DNA from: an uncultured Oscillospiraceae bacterium | Lineage (GTDB): Bacteria > Bacillota > Clostridia > Oscillospirales > Acutalibacteraceae | Assembly: GCA_900549755.1 (NCBI GenBank) | Contig: URPQ01000005.1 | Span: forward strand, 1 to 51,440 | Direction of reading: 5' to 3' | Length of the DNA: 51,440 nucleotides | Shown: positions 33,696-41,844 of the stretch, piece after piece | Layout of the letters: every line of letters begins with the position of its first letter | Numbering within the stretch: position 1 is the first letter of the stretch | Notes under the pieces: generated by a model | What the model was told of the DNA's origin: nothing | Databases searched by the model: none | What the model saw: the letters and a program-made list of their open reading frames with translations, nothing else | Position numbers and translations under genes: made by a program

Positions 33696-34406
33696 TTAAT
33701 TCTCGCTGTAAATTACCGTAATATCGGGGTGCAGCTGCAAGATAGAGGCAGGAATTTCGGGGGTAATAGGCCCGTAAAACGCCTTTTCGAGTATATCGCG
33801 CTTTGCCTTGCCGTTGGCTATAAGCAGAATTTTCTTTGCCTGCATAATGGATACCATACCCATTGTTATGGCCTTTTTCGGCACCTCTTCCTCATTCGCA
33901 AAAAAGCGGGAATTAGCCTTTATGGTGCTTTCGTGCAGGTTTACAACATGGGTGCTTTTAACAAAGTATTTATCGGGCTCGTTAAAGCCTATGTGACCGT
34001 CAAGCCCAATGCCTAAAAGCTGCAAATCAATGCCGCCCAGCTCTGCAATATGCTCGTCATAGCGCTGACCCTCGCCCGCTAAATCAACCGCGCAGCCGTT
34101 GGGAACAAAGGTATTGTTAATGCTGATATTTATGTGGTCAAAGAAATTGTGATTCATAAAATAGCGGTAGCTCTGCTCGTTTTTACCGTCAAGCCCTACA
34201 TATTCGTCAAGGTTTACGGAGGTTACGCCGCTGAAATCAATATCGCCCTTGTTGTACCAGTCAATAAGCTGCTTATAGGTGCCGAGGGGCGAAGAACCCG
34301 TGGCAAGCCCCAAAACACAATCGGGCTTTATAATTACCTGCGCCGAAATAATATTTGCGGCGTGGCGGCTCATTTTTTCGTATGTATCAACGGTTATAAA
34401 TTTCAT
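33696..34406 (-). CDS. nagB: Glucosamine-6-phosphate deaminase
   Basis: Converts glucosamine-6-phosphate to fructose-6-phosphate and ammonia. The 236-residue protein has the family motifs LGLATGSSPLGTYK, VNLDEYVGL with the catalytic Asp, and LLGIGLDGHIGFNEP. It is the short form, without the C-terminal extension of the E. coli allosteric enzyme. The start overlaps the rhaM-like gene by 4 bases (ATGA), and nagA is directly downstream. Confidence 0.94.
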   Translation of the reverse strand: MKFITVDTYEKMSRHAANIISAQVIIKPDCVLGLATGSSPLGTYKQLIDWYNKGDIDFSGVTSVNLDEYVGLDGKNEQSYRYFMNHNFFDHINISINNTFVPNGCAVDLAGEGQRYDEHIAELGGIDLQLLGIGLDGHIGFNEPDKYFVKSTHVVNLHESTIKANSRFFANEEEVPKKAITMGMVSIMQAKKILLIANGKAKRDILEKAFYGPITPEIPASILQLHPDITVIYSEN

Positions 34407-34735
34407 TGTTTTCCCTCTCCTTTAAATTCAAAAACCTGCGTGAGCAACGGCTGCGCGCCGGTTATGGGGTCTTTTTCCATAATAAGTATATCCTTCATAT
34501 ACTCATCCCATTTTTTAACCACGGGACTTTCATTCTGAACCCTTGCGGCGAAATCAAGCCCCTTTGCGCACTCATAATACCCGAAAAGCTCATTGCCGAC
34601 ATTCCAAATAGAATAATTAACTATTCCCGCGTCGGATAAAACCTTTTTCATTTCATCCCATATATTATCGTGACGTTTTTTGTATTCCTCAATGCAGCCG
34701 TCTTTAACCATGGCTTTCCAAGCGTATTTTTCCAT
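34403..34735 (-). CDS. rhaM: L-rhamnose mutarotase-like protein
   Basis: A 110-residue dimeric barrel protein of the RhaM/DUF718 family: KYAWKAMVKDGCIEEYKKRH with the active-site His, NIWDEMKKVL, and a W near the end of each strand. RhaM interconverts alpha and beta L-rhamnose. Its neighbours here are a nucleotidyltransferase (3 bases upstream) and nagB (4-base overlap), not rhamnose genes, so the true sugar could differ. Confidence 0.8.
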   Translation of the reverse strand: MEKYAWKAMVKDGCIEEYKKRHDNIWDEMKKVLSDAGIVNYSIWNVGNELFGYYECAKGLDFAARVQNESPVVKKWDEYMKDILIMEKDPITGAQPLLTQVFEFKGEGKQ

Positions 34736-34738
34736 AGC

Positions 34739-35620
34739 TTAAATGCCCTCGTAAAGTCCCGCGTCAGCCATTTTGTTAAGGGCGGCAGATACCATATCCT
34801 TATCCTCTTTATATGTAACGCCGTACCATTTATCCTCGGCAACCATAACCTTAACGCGCTTTTCGCCGCTTTCTATAAGTTTTGAAACCACGCTCGGCAG
34901 GAAGTATTCGGATTTCGGAACATCTATTTTTTCCTTAAGAAAATCTACAAACCCGTCGGCAGCGTATTTGAATAAATCGGGCATAAAGCCCCAGAGATTC
35001 ATAGAAACCACCGTATCGGGCGACATTTCTATCCAGGTCTTGCCGTCATCCTCAGTATATTTGCAGTCAACTATTTTAGTGCGCTCGGTAACCGATTTCA
35101 GCTCGCCGTTTTCAATTTCGCACACACCGCGCGAAACAGAGCCGTTCTCGGTCAGCGTGTTTGCAAGGCGGAAGCCTACCATGCAGTAGTCCTTATCGTT
35201 ATTGCGGAGAAAATCAGCCATATGCGTAAAGGCGGTTTTACCGTAGTAATCGTCGGCGTTTATTACCGCAAACGGTTCGTGGACTACATCCCTGCAGCAA
35301 AGCACCGCGTGCGCGGTACCCCACGGCTTTGTGCGGTCGGCAGGGCAGGTAAAGCCCTCGGGTAGCCCGTCAATTTCCTGGAAAACATATTCGGTTTTAA
35401 CCATTTTTTCAATATGCTTTGCGGTAACTGCCTTGAAATCCTGCTCAATAGCGTGCTTAATAACAAAAACCACCTTGTTAAAGCCCGCCTTTACCGCGTC
35501 GTAAACCGAGTAATCAAGCAGTATTTCGCCGTTTTTGCCTATCGGCGCTATCTGCTTTAAGCCACCGAAACGGCTGCCCATTCCGGCTGCCATAACTATA
35601 AGTGTAATATCCTTATTCAT
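34739..35620 (-). CDS. Sugar-phosphate nucleotidyltransferase
   Basis: An NTP-transferase-fold enzyme of 293 residues. It has the nucleotide loop MAAGMGSRFGGLKQ, then QEIDGLPEGFTCPADRTKPW, VINADDYYGK with metal-binding aspartates, and a C-terminal EDKWYGVTY. It would join a sugar-1-phosphate and NTP; the exact sugar cannot be read. The start at 35620 has AAAGGAGTG upstream; a frame 51 bases longer has none. It is the first gene of the five-gene minus-strand operon that ends with ybaK. Confidence 0.82.
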   Translation of the reverse strand: MNKDITLIVMAAGMGSRFGGLKQIAPIGKNGEILLDYSVYDAVKAGFNKVVFVIKHAIEQDFKAVTAKHIEKMVKTEYVFQEIDGLPEGFTCPADRTKPWGTAHAVLCCRDVVHEPFAVINADDYYGKTAFTHMADFLRNNDKDYCMVGFRLANTLTENGSVSRGVCEIENGELKSVTERTKIVDCKYTEDDGKTWIEMSPDTVVSMNLWGFMPDLFKYAADGFVDFLKEKIDVPKSEYFLPSVVSKLIESGEKRVKVMVAEDKWYGVTYKEDKDMVSAALNKMADAGLYEGI

Positions 35621-35642
35621 AAACAACACTCCTTTTAAACCT

Positions 35643-35671
35643 ATAATAACATATTTTTCCGTAAAATACAA
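35643..35671 (-). promoter_or_regulatory. Sigma-A promoter of the nag operon
   Basis: On the minus strand, TTGTAT (35666-35671) and TATTAT (35643-35648) are separated by 17 bp, 23 bases before the nucleotidyltransferase start. Confidence 0.6.
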
Positions 35672-35721
35672 TTACCAATCAGTTTGCAATCGGCTTTTTT
35701 TACTTAAAAATCGGCTATGTA

Positions 35722-35750
35722 TTGAATTTTATTAGATTTCATTGTATAAT
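35722..35750 (+). promoter_or_regulatory. Sigma-A promoter of mtaB
   Basis: TTGAAT at 35722-35727 and TATAAT at 35745-35750 with a 17-bp spacer, 28 bp before the ATG. It is divergent from the nag operon promoter. Confidence 0.75.
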
Positions 35751-35778
35751 TATTTTATAAATTTTACGGAGATAAAAA

Positions 35779-37074
35779 ATGAAGGTTACTTTTTATACAC
35801 TCGGCTGCAAGGTCAATCAATATGAAACAGAGGCAATGCGCGAGGCGTTCGCCGCCGCAGGTCACACGCCTGTGCCGAGCAGCGCTCCGTTTGACGCGGC
35901 GGTTATAAACTCATGCACCGTAACGGCAGAGAGCGACCGCAAAACACGGCAGATACTGCACAAGGTGCGCCGTGAAAACCCCGAGGCGATAATAATTCTT
36001 ACCGGTTGTATGGTTCAGGCGTTTTCGGAGGAGGCAAAAGCGCTTACCGACGCGGATATAGTTTGCGGTAATACCGACGTTAAAAAAACGGTTGAATATG
36101 CCGAGCGCTTTTTAAAGGACGGCGAGCGTATTTTTGAAGTAAGCGAGCATAAAAAAACCGAGCGGTTTAATACTCCCGTTCTCTCAAGCTTTGCGGAACG
36201 CACGCGGGCGTATATGAAAATAGAGGACGGCTGCGACCGCTACTGTACATACTGCATTATACCCACAGCCCGCGGCAGCGTGCGCTCAAAGCCGCTTGCG
36301 GAAATTGCGGCGGAGGCGGAAACCTTAAGCCGTGCGGGATTTTCGGAAATTGTGCTTGTGGGAATAAACCTTACCTCCTACGGTAAGGGCGAAAATACTG
36401 ATATTTGCGACGCGGTTGAGGCGGCGGCAAAGCCTGACGGCATTAAAAGGGTGCGCTTAGGCTCGCTGGAGCCCGACCACATAAGTGATAATGTGCTTGA
36501 AAGGCTTAAAGCGCAGAAAAAATTCTGCCCGCAGTTCCATTTATCACTGCAATCGGGGTGCGATGAAACTCTTAAAAGAATGAACAGGCATTATGATACT
36601 GCATTTTACCGCGACCTTGTAAGCCGCATACGCGCGGTTTTTGAGGACGCGTCGGTTACGACCGACGTAATGGTGGGCTTTGCGGGAGAGACCGAGGAGG
36701 AATTTTCCAAAAGTCTTGCCTTTGTAAAGGAAATAGGCTTTGCAAAGACCCATGTTTTTGCATATTCAAGGCGGCGCGGCACGGTGGCTTACGGTCTGCC
36801 CGCACAGATAACCCGCGCCGAAAAAGCCGAGCGCAGCCGCAGAATGATAGAAACAGCCCTTGCCTGCGAGGAAGAATTTTTAAAAGGGCTTGTTGGCAAA
36901 ACCGAATATGTACTTTTTGAAACGGCTGAAAAAGGCTTTGCCGAGGGCTACACCCCGAATTATTCAAGGGTGAGGGTAAAAAGCGACGAACCCCATACGG
37001 GCGAGATACTGCCCGTTAAAATAATTTCGGCTGAAAAAGAGTGCTGTATAGGAGAAATAGAAACGGTTTTATAA
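35779..37074 (+). CDS. mtaB: tRNA t6A37 methylthiotransferase
   Basis: A radical-SAM enzyme that adds a methylthio group to t6A at position 37 of tRNAs reading ANN codons. The N-terminal domain has the three cluster cysteines in LGCKVNQYE, NSCTVTAESDRK and LTGCMVQ. The radical-SAM cluster motif is CDRYCTYC (C152, C156, C159), followed by ARGSVRSKP. A C-terminal TRAM-like domain completes 431 residues, normal for MtaB. KVNQYE rather than the MiaB form supports the MtaB call. GGAG precedes the ATG. Confidence 0.93.
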   Translation: MKVTFYTLGCKVNQYETEAMREAFAAAGHTPVPSSAPFDAAVINSCTVTAESDRKTRQILHKVRRENPEAIIILTGCMVQAFSEEAKALTDADIVCGNTDVKKTVEYAERFLKDGERIFEVSEHKKTERFNTPVLSSFAERTRAYMKIEDGCDRYCTYCIIPTARGSVRSKPLAEIAAEAETLSRAGFSEIVLVGINLTSYGKGENTDICDAVEAAAKPDGIKRVRLGSLEPDHISDNVLERLKAQKKFCPQFHLSLQSGCDETLKRMNRHYDTAFYRDLVSRIRAVFEDASVTTDVMVGFAGETEEEFSKSLAFVKEIGFAKTHVFAYSRRRGTVAYGLPAQITRAEKAERSRRMIETALACEEEFLKGLVGKTEYVLFETAEKGFAEGYTPNYSRVRVKSDEPHTGEILPVKIISAEKECCIGEIETVL

Positions 37075-37086
37075 TAAAGCCGATTT

Positions 37087-37112
37087 TTGGCTCCCTCTGA
37101 CGAGGGAGCCAA
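37087..37112 (+). other. Hairpin after mtaB without U-run
   Basis: TTGGCTCCCTC (37087-37097) and GAGGGAGCCAA (37102-37112) form an 11-bp stem with loop TGAC. Neither side has a T-run, so termination is doubtful. A related GCTCCCTC/GAGGGAGC stem occurs at 43828-43847, suggesting a small dispersed repeat. Confidence 0.5.
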
Positions 37113-37135
37113 GAGGCTACGTCACATAAAGTCTC

Positions 37136-37171
37136 AAAAAAACGTCCCTGCGGGCATAACCCGCAGGGGCG
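37136..37171 (-). terminator. Terminator of degV-like gene
   Basis: CGTCCCTGCGGG (37143-37154) and CCCGCAGGGGCG (37160-37171) pair over 12 positions with one wobble and loop CATAA. On the minus strand a run of seven T follows (A-run at 37136-37142), so it ends the degV transcript. It is about 100 bases past the stop. Confidence 0.8.
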
Positions 37172-37275
37172 ATCTATATAAAGGGGTCTGTATCGGTTAT
37201 TTGCAGACAGCTCCGAGCCGCCGCCGATATTCGGGATATCCCATGGCAACCCCTGCTATATACTATGCAAAATAC

Positions 37276-38133
37276 TTAAATAGGTGACTTTCTTATAAAG
37301 AGAACGCCGAGAGTATTCGCTCCGCAGTGCGAAGAAACGGTGCAGCCCGCGCGAGTCATATATACCTCCTTAAAGGGGGCAAGCTCCTTTACAAGCGCAA
37401 CGATTTCGTCAACCAGCTTACTGTCGCAGCCGGCGTGAGTTATAAACACCCGTTCTAGATCTATATCAGAATAATCAGTAACCTTTTCGCGGATGTACTG
37501 TTTTAAAACCTCGTCATATTTGCCGCGATATTTCTTGGCAACGTCCATTTTGCCGTTTTTAACCTGAATACAGGGTTTAAGCCTTAAAAGATTCGCGCCG
37601 AACATTGCAAGTGCCGAGCAGCGCCCGCCCTTGTAAAGATATTCAAGGCTGTCAATTACAAACGACGCGTCAACACAGGGTACAAGCGCCTTTGTTTTTT
37701 CAACAATTTCTTCTGCCGCAAGCCCGTCGTCACGCATTTGCGCCGCGGCAACTGTCAGAAGTCCGCCGCCGGTGGAAAGGTTTTCGGTGTTTATAACATA
37801 AACGTTTTCAAGTTCTTCGGCTGCAAGGCAGGCGTTAGCATAAGTAGACGACATATCCGAGCTTATGGTAAAGTGAATTACGGTTTTGCCGCTTTCGGTA
37901 AATTTCTTGAAGAAATCAAGACACTCGCCCACATTGGTGGCGGAGGTCTTCGGAAGCTCGCCTGTTTTATCGTGATGAGCGTAAATATCATCGGGGGTAA
38001 TATCAACCCCGTCGATATAGGTTTTGCCGCCGAGCGTTACGCCGAGCGGACATATTTCAATACCGTATCTTTCTTTAAGCTCGGGGCTTAAATCGGTAGT
38101 GCTGTCACTTGTTATTACTATATCGGAATTCAA
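37276..38133 (-). CDS. DegV family fatty-acid binding protein
   Basis: A 285-residue protein of the DegV family, which binds a fatty acid and, in the FakB type, presents it to the kinase FakA for phosphorylation. It opens DIVITSDSTTDLSPEL, has the ligand-site GELPKTSATN, VIHFTISSDMSSTY, the SLEYLYKGGR segment and HAGCDS. The start is TTG (38131-38133) with GGAGGG 7 bases before it; no in-frame ATG lies nearby. No fakA is in the window, so its kinase partner is unknown. Confidence 0.88.
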   Translation of the reverse strand: MNSDIVITSDSTTDLSPELKERYGIEICPLGVTLGGKTYIDGVDITPDDIYAHHDKTGELPKTSATNVGECLDFFKKFTESGKTVIHFTISSDMSSTYANACLAAEELENVYVINTENLSTGGGLLTVAAAQMRDDGLAAEEIVEKTKALVPCVDASFVIDSLEYLYKGGRCSALAMFGANLLRLKPCIQVKNGKMDVAKKYRGKYDEVLKQYIREKVTDYSDIDLERVFITHAGCDSKLVDEIVALVKELAPFKEVYMTRAGCTVSSHCGANTLGVLFIRKSPI

Positions 38134-38183
38134 TGCAGAACCCTCCAGAATTTTTTGTATTTTTCAGTATTATAGCATACGGC

Positions 38184-38193
38184 GGCGAAATTA
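38184..38193 (+). promoter_or_regulatory. Possible sigma-F -10 element of spoIIR
   Basis: GGCGAAATTA fits the forespore sigma-F -10 pattern GGNRANANTW at every defined position and lies 66 bp before the spoIIR start. No good GYWTA -35 box stands at the usual distance, so the call rests on the -10 and on the known sigma-F control of spoIIR in Bacillus. Confidence 0.3.
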
Positions 38194-38259
38194 GCAACAT
38201 TTTATTGAATAAATAAGGAAAATTTCGGTAATATTCAAGCTGAAAGGAATGTTGCAAAA

Positions 38260-38880
38260 ATGAAAAAGACAATTTCACGGCGTTTTACGGCGGAGCTTGC
38301 ATTATTTATGGGGTTGATTTTTGCCGTATTTACATCCTTTGCGCGCTTTGACGCCGCCTGTGATGATTTAAGACAAAACGTTTTGCGGTTACATATAATC
38401 GCAAATTCAAATTCCGAGGCGGATCAGGCGGTCAAACTTTTGGTGCGCGACAGAATACTGAGCGAGACAACGGATATTTTCACGGGCGCGGCGGGCCTTG
38501 CCGACGCAGAGAAAAAAGCCGCCGAAAGAATAGGCGATATAGCGGAATATGCCGCGGAAACGCTTGAAGAAAACGGCTTCGGCTACGGCGCGACGGCGGA
38601 AATAGGCAACAGCTATTTTGAAACGCGCGAATATGAGACCTTTACTTTACCGGCTGGCAACTACCGCTCGCTTATAATAAGGCTCGGCAAAGCCGAGGGC
38701 AAGAACTGGTGGTGCGTTGTTTTTCCGGCGGTGTGTATTCCCGCCGCAGCGCAGGGGGCTGAATTATCCGACAGCACAAGCGAAGCGTCCGCCGAAATAG
38801 CCGAGCACCCGCAAAAATATATTATGAGATTTAAGGCGGTGGAAATTTTTGAGGATTTTAAAAGACGGCTTAATTCGTAG
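38260..38880 (+). CDS. spoIIR: Stage II sporulation protein R
   Basis: Secreted signal made in the forespore that triggers SpoIIGA to process pro-sigma-E in the mother cell. The 206-residue protein has an N-terminal hydrophobic signal segment (about 10-28), then the family hallmark QNVLRLHIIANSNSEADQ, VKLLVRDRIL, FTLPAGNYRSLIIRLG and GKNWWCVVFPAVC. AAAGGAA precedes the ATG. It is a single gene followed by a strong hairpin. Confidence 0.92.
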   Translation: MKKTISRRFTAELALFMGLIFAVFTSFARFDAACDDLRQNVLRLHIIANSNSEADQAVKLLVRDRILSETTDIFTGAAGLADAEKKAAERIGDIAEYAAETLEENGFGYGATAEIGNSYFETREYETFTLPAGNYRSLIIRLGKAEGKNWWCVVFPAVCIPAAAQGAELSDSTSEASAEIAEHPQKYIMRFKAVEIFEDFKRRLNS

Positions 38881-38902
38881 AAGTTTGCGGTAAATATTAA
38901 CT

Positions 38903-38935
38903 CAAGCGGCTGTCACCATTAGTGACAGCCGCTTG
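38903..38935. terminator. Hairpin between convergent spoIIR and prfC
   Basis: CAAGCGGCTGTCAC (38903-38916) and GTGACAGCCGCTTG (38922-38935) form a perfect 14-bp stem with loop CATTA. There is no clear T-run on either side. It lies between convergent genes and may serve both. Confidence 0.65.
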
Positions 38936-38951
38936 TTCAGTGCAAAAGGTT

Positions 38952-40544
38952 TTAATCCTTATTAAAATCTTCAAGAATAAGCCCTTCGTTTTTATCAAGC
39001 GCCCAGTTTATATTCCATTCGCTTGTAAATATTAAAATATTGTTGTCCTTAAAGTCCTGAACCCACTTTGTATCCGAGGTGAGGTTGAGGCTTTTCATAT
39101 CAATATCCTTATTCCTTACCCAGCGGATGTACTGGTAGGGCATATCATTTCTTATAACGTCAACGTTATACTCATTTTTAAGGCGGTATTCAAGCACTTC
39201 AAGCTGTAGAACGCCCACAACGCCCACTATTACCCGCTCCATACCCGAGTTCGGCTCGCGGAATATCTGAATGGCGCCCTCCTGCGCTATTTGCTCAACG
39301 CCTTTTACAAACTGCTTGCGTTTAAGGCTGTCCTTTTGCTCTATAACGGCGAAATGCTCAGGCGCAAAGGTGGGAATACCCTCAAACCTAACGTGCTTTT
39401 TAAGCGAGCATACCGTATCGCCTATTGAGTAAATACCGGGGTCGAAAACGCCGATTATATCGCCCGCATACGCCTCGTTTATTACCTGGCGCTCCTCTGC
39501 CATCATTTGCTGCGGCTGAGACAGTCGCACAGGCTTTCCCGCCTGAACGTGGTAGTAATCCGCCCCGCGCTCAAATTTGCCCGAGCATATGCGGAAAAAG
39601 GTAATTCGGTCGCGGTGGTTCTTATTCATATTCGCCTGAATTTTAAAGGCGAACGCCGAAAAATTATCGTCAAACGGGTCTACAGGCTCGCCCTCCGACA
39701 TACGCGGCAGGGGGGAGGTGGTCATTTTTAGGAAGTTTTCCAAAAACGGCTCAACCCCGAAATTGGTAAGCGCCGAGCCGAAGAAAACAGGGGTCAGCTC
39801 GCCGCGGCGCACCTTTTCAAGGTCAAATTCATAGCTTGCGCCGTCAAGCAGCTCAATCTGGTCTACCAGCTCAGCACGCTGGTACTCTCCTATAAGCTCA
39901 TCTAATTTTTCGGTATCGGTAATATCGCACTTTACGGCGCTTAATTTATCCTGCCCGCGGTGGAACTCTTTAAAGGTGAGAATTTCGCGCTTGTCGCGGT
40001 CAAAAACGCCCTTAAAGTCAACCCCGCAGCCGATAGGCCAGTTGACGGGGTAGGTGCCTATGCCGAACTCCTTTTCAAGCTCGTCAAGCAGCTCAAACGG
40101 GTCGCGCGCCTCGCGGTCTAACTTATTTATAAACGTAAATATCGGAATATGCCGCATAGCGCAGACCTTAAAGAGCTTGCGCGTTTGCGCCTCAATACCC
40201 TTTGCCGCGTCAATTACCATTACGGCGCTGTCCGCCGCCATAAGGGTGCGGTAGGTATCCTCCGAAAAGTCCTGGTGCCCGGGGGTATCAAGAATATTTA
40301 TGCAAAAGCCCTCGTATTCAAACTGCATTACAGATGAGGTTATGGAAATACCGCGCTGTTTTTCAAGGTCCATCCAGTCTGAAACCGCGTGCTTAGCCGT
40401 AGCCTTGCCCTTTACCGAGCCTGCGGTTTGAATAGCGCCGCCGTACAGCAAAAATTTTTCGGTAAGGGTGGTTTTACCTGCGTCCGGGTGGGATATTATA
40501 GCAAACGTCCGTCTGCGTTCAATTTCGGTTTTAAGGTCGCTCAC
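38952..40544 (-). CDS. prfC: Peptide chain release factor 3
   Basis: A translational GTPase that removes RF1 or RF2 from the ribosome after termination. The 530-residue protein has the GTP loop SHPDAGKTTLTE, the switch region RGISITSSVMQF, DTPGHQDF, NKLDREARDP, and RF3-specific domains 2 and 3 (VGVVGVLQLEVLEYRL). Start is GTG at 40544 with AGAGGAG 7 bases upstream. It is divergent from the lysine transporter. Confidence 0.95.
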   Translation of the reverse strand: MSDLKTEIERRRTFAIISHPDAGKTTLTEKFLLYGGAIQTAGSVKGKATAKHAVSDWMDLEKQRGISITSSVMQFEYEGFCINILDTPGHQDFSEDTYRTLMAADSAVMVIDAAKGIEAQTRKLFKVCAMRHIPIFTFINKLDREARDPFELLDELEKEFGIGTYPVNWPIGCGVDFKGVFDRDKREILTFKEFHRGQDKLSAVKCDITDTEKLDELIGEYQRAELVDQIELLDGASYEFDLEKVRRGELTPVFFGSALTNFGVEPFLENFLKMTTSPLPRMSEGEPVDPFDDNFSAFAFKIQANMNKNHRDRITFFRICSGKFERGADYYHVQAGKPVRLSQPQQMMAEERQVINEAYAGDIIGVFDPGIYSIGDTVCSLKKHVRFEGIPTFAPEHFAVIEQKDSLKRKQFVKGVEQIAQEGAIQIFREPNSGMERVIVGVVGVLQLEVLEYRLKNEYNVDVIRNDMPYQYIRWVRNKDIDMKSLNLTSDTKWVQDFKDNNILIFTSEWNINWALDKNEGLILEDFNKD

Positions 40545-40657
40545 AAAATTACTCCTCTGTTAAAAAATGCCTGTAAATTATACCATAGCATATTATGCCC
40601 TGTCAAGCGCGCCTGTTGCAAACTGAAAAAAGTATTTGAAAAAAATTAAAAAAATAC

Positions 40658-40686
40658 TTGACAAACCGAAAAAAACGTTATATAAT
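40658..40686 (+). promoter_or_regulatory. Consensus sigma-A promoter of lysine transporter operon
   Basis: TTGACA (40658-40663) and TATAAT (40681-40686), both exact, with a 17-bp spacer. Transcription would begin about 10 bases before the riboswitch. Confidence 0.9.
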
Positions 40687-40702
40687 ATTCGCAAATTTAA
40701 GA

Positions 40703-40880
40703 AAGCACCTGATAGAGGCGCGGATATGATGAGTACTCCACGGTATACGTCGGCAAACGGCGGTGGGGGAAAGGCTGTTCCGCCGAAGTGGTTTTGCGGT
40801 TGCCGCCGCGGGGCTGCTGGGGTCGCGTTTAATAGGCGCGGCACTGTCGCATATTTTTGCGGAGAGCTATCATAAGTATT
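40703..40880 (+). ncRNA. Lysine riboswitch (L-box)
   Basis: The leader carries the conserved L-box blocks in order: TGATAGAGGCGCGG at the 5' side (40710-), GATGAGTA (40728-), GGGGGAAAGGC, TTCCGCCGAAG, GGGGCTGCTGGG, GCGGCACTGTCGC and GCGGAGAGCTATCA at the 3' side. The P1 helix TGATAG (40710-40715) with CTATCA (40867-40872) closes the five-way junction. A terminator follows at 40909, so lysine binding would stop transcription of the ABC transporter genes. No open frame here is credible. Confidence 0.9.
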
Positions 40881-40908
40881 TGTTTTTATTTATTTTTGAA
40901 TATCAGCA

Positions 40909-40946
40909 AAGCCTGTGATACCTTTCGGGTCGCAGGCTTATTTTTT
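40909..40946 (+). terminator. Riboswitch-controlled terminator
   Basis: AAGCCTGTGATACC pairs with GGGTCGCAGGCTT around TTTC, with one bulge, and runs into TTTTTT. It lies between the lysine riboswitch and the first transporter gene, as expected for transcription attenuation. Confidence 0.85.
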
Positions 40947-40971
40947 AATATTTTTTTGGGAGTGTTCAAAA

Positions 40972-41829
40972 ATGAACAGAACAGCAAGAATTTTATCGGC
41001 AATTTTATCCGTTGCCCTTGTGGCAACCCTCTTTGCGGGCTGCGGCGGCAAAAAGCAGACTGCGGCAAAGTCAGGCGTAGAGGACGGCGTGCTTACCGTT
41101 GCTATGGAGTGCGCGTATGCACCCTATAACTGGACCCAGAGCGATGACTCAAACGGCGCGGTTAAAATTAAGGACTCAAACGACTACGCAAACGGCTACG
41201 ATATTATGATGGCGAAAAAGATTTGCGAGGCGAATAACTGGAAGCTTGAAGTTGTACGCCTTGACTGGGACTCACTTGTTCCCGCCGTTCAAACAGGCAA
41301 GGTTGACGCTACAATAGCGGGTCAGTCAATGACGGAAGACCGTATGCAGCAGGTTGATTTTGCAGGCCCCTACATTTATGCCAGCATTGTTTGCATGGCG
41401 AAGAAGAACAGCGAGTTTGCAAATGCTACCAAGCTTTCCGACCTTTCGGGCGGCAAGTGCACTTCTCAAATGGGAACTATTTGGTACACCACCTGCCTGC
41501 CGCAGATAAAGGGCGCTCAAATTCAGACCGCGCAGGAAACCGCCCCCTCAATGCTTATGGCGCTTGAAACAGGCGCAGTTGACTTTATTTGCACCGATAT
41601 GCCCACCGCGCAGGGCGCACTGCTCGCTTACAGTGACCTTAAAATACTTGATCTTGAGGATAATGCTTTCAAGGTTGACGAGGGCGACATTAACATCGGT
41701 ATAGCCGTTAAGAAGGGCAACTCGGAGCTTAAGGACAAAATAAACGCGGTTTTAAAGGATATGACCGCCGACGACTTTAATTCAATTATGGCAGAGGCTA
41801 CCAAGATTCAGCCCCTTGCCGAGAAGTAA
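40972..41829 (+). CDS. Amino acid ABC transporter substrate-binding lipoprotein (lysine predicted)
   Basis: A 285-residue lipoprotein with a signal peptide and lipobox FAGC, then a type-3 solute-binding fold: LTVAMECAYAPYNWTQ, NGYDIMMAKKICEAN, VPAVQTGKVDATIAGQSMTE with the ligand arginine-binding pattern, and VDFICTDMPTAQG. The open frame extends upstream to 40915 but that part overlaps the terminator; ATG 40972 has GGGAGTG upstream. The lysine riboswitch before it makes lysine the predicted ligand. The permease and ATPase follow. Confidence 0.9.
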   Translation: MNRTARILSAILSVALVATLFAGCGGKKQTAAKSGVEDGVLTVAMECAYAPYNWTQSDDSNGAVKIKDSNDYANGYDIMMAKKICEANNWKLEVVRLDWDSLVPAVQTGKVDATIAGQSMTEDRMQQVDFAGPYIYASIVCMAKKNSEFANATKLSDLSGGKCTSQMGTIWYTTCLPQIKGAQIQTAQETAPSMLMALETGAVDFICTDMPTAQGALLAYSDLKILDLEDNAFKVDEGDINIGIAVKKGNSELKDKINAVLKDMTADDFNSIMAEATKIQPLAEK

Positions 41830-41844
41830 TTCGGGTGACGGAAT

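Noticed and set aside
40636..40875. 79-codon frame before the lysine transporter
   Set aside because: It lies across the promoter and lysine riboswitch, whose conserved RNA blocks explain the sequence.
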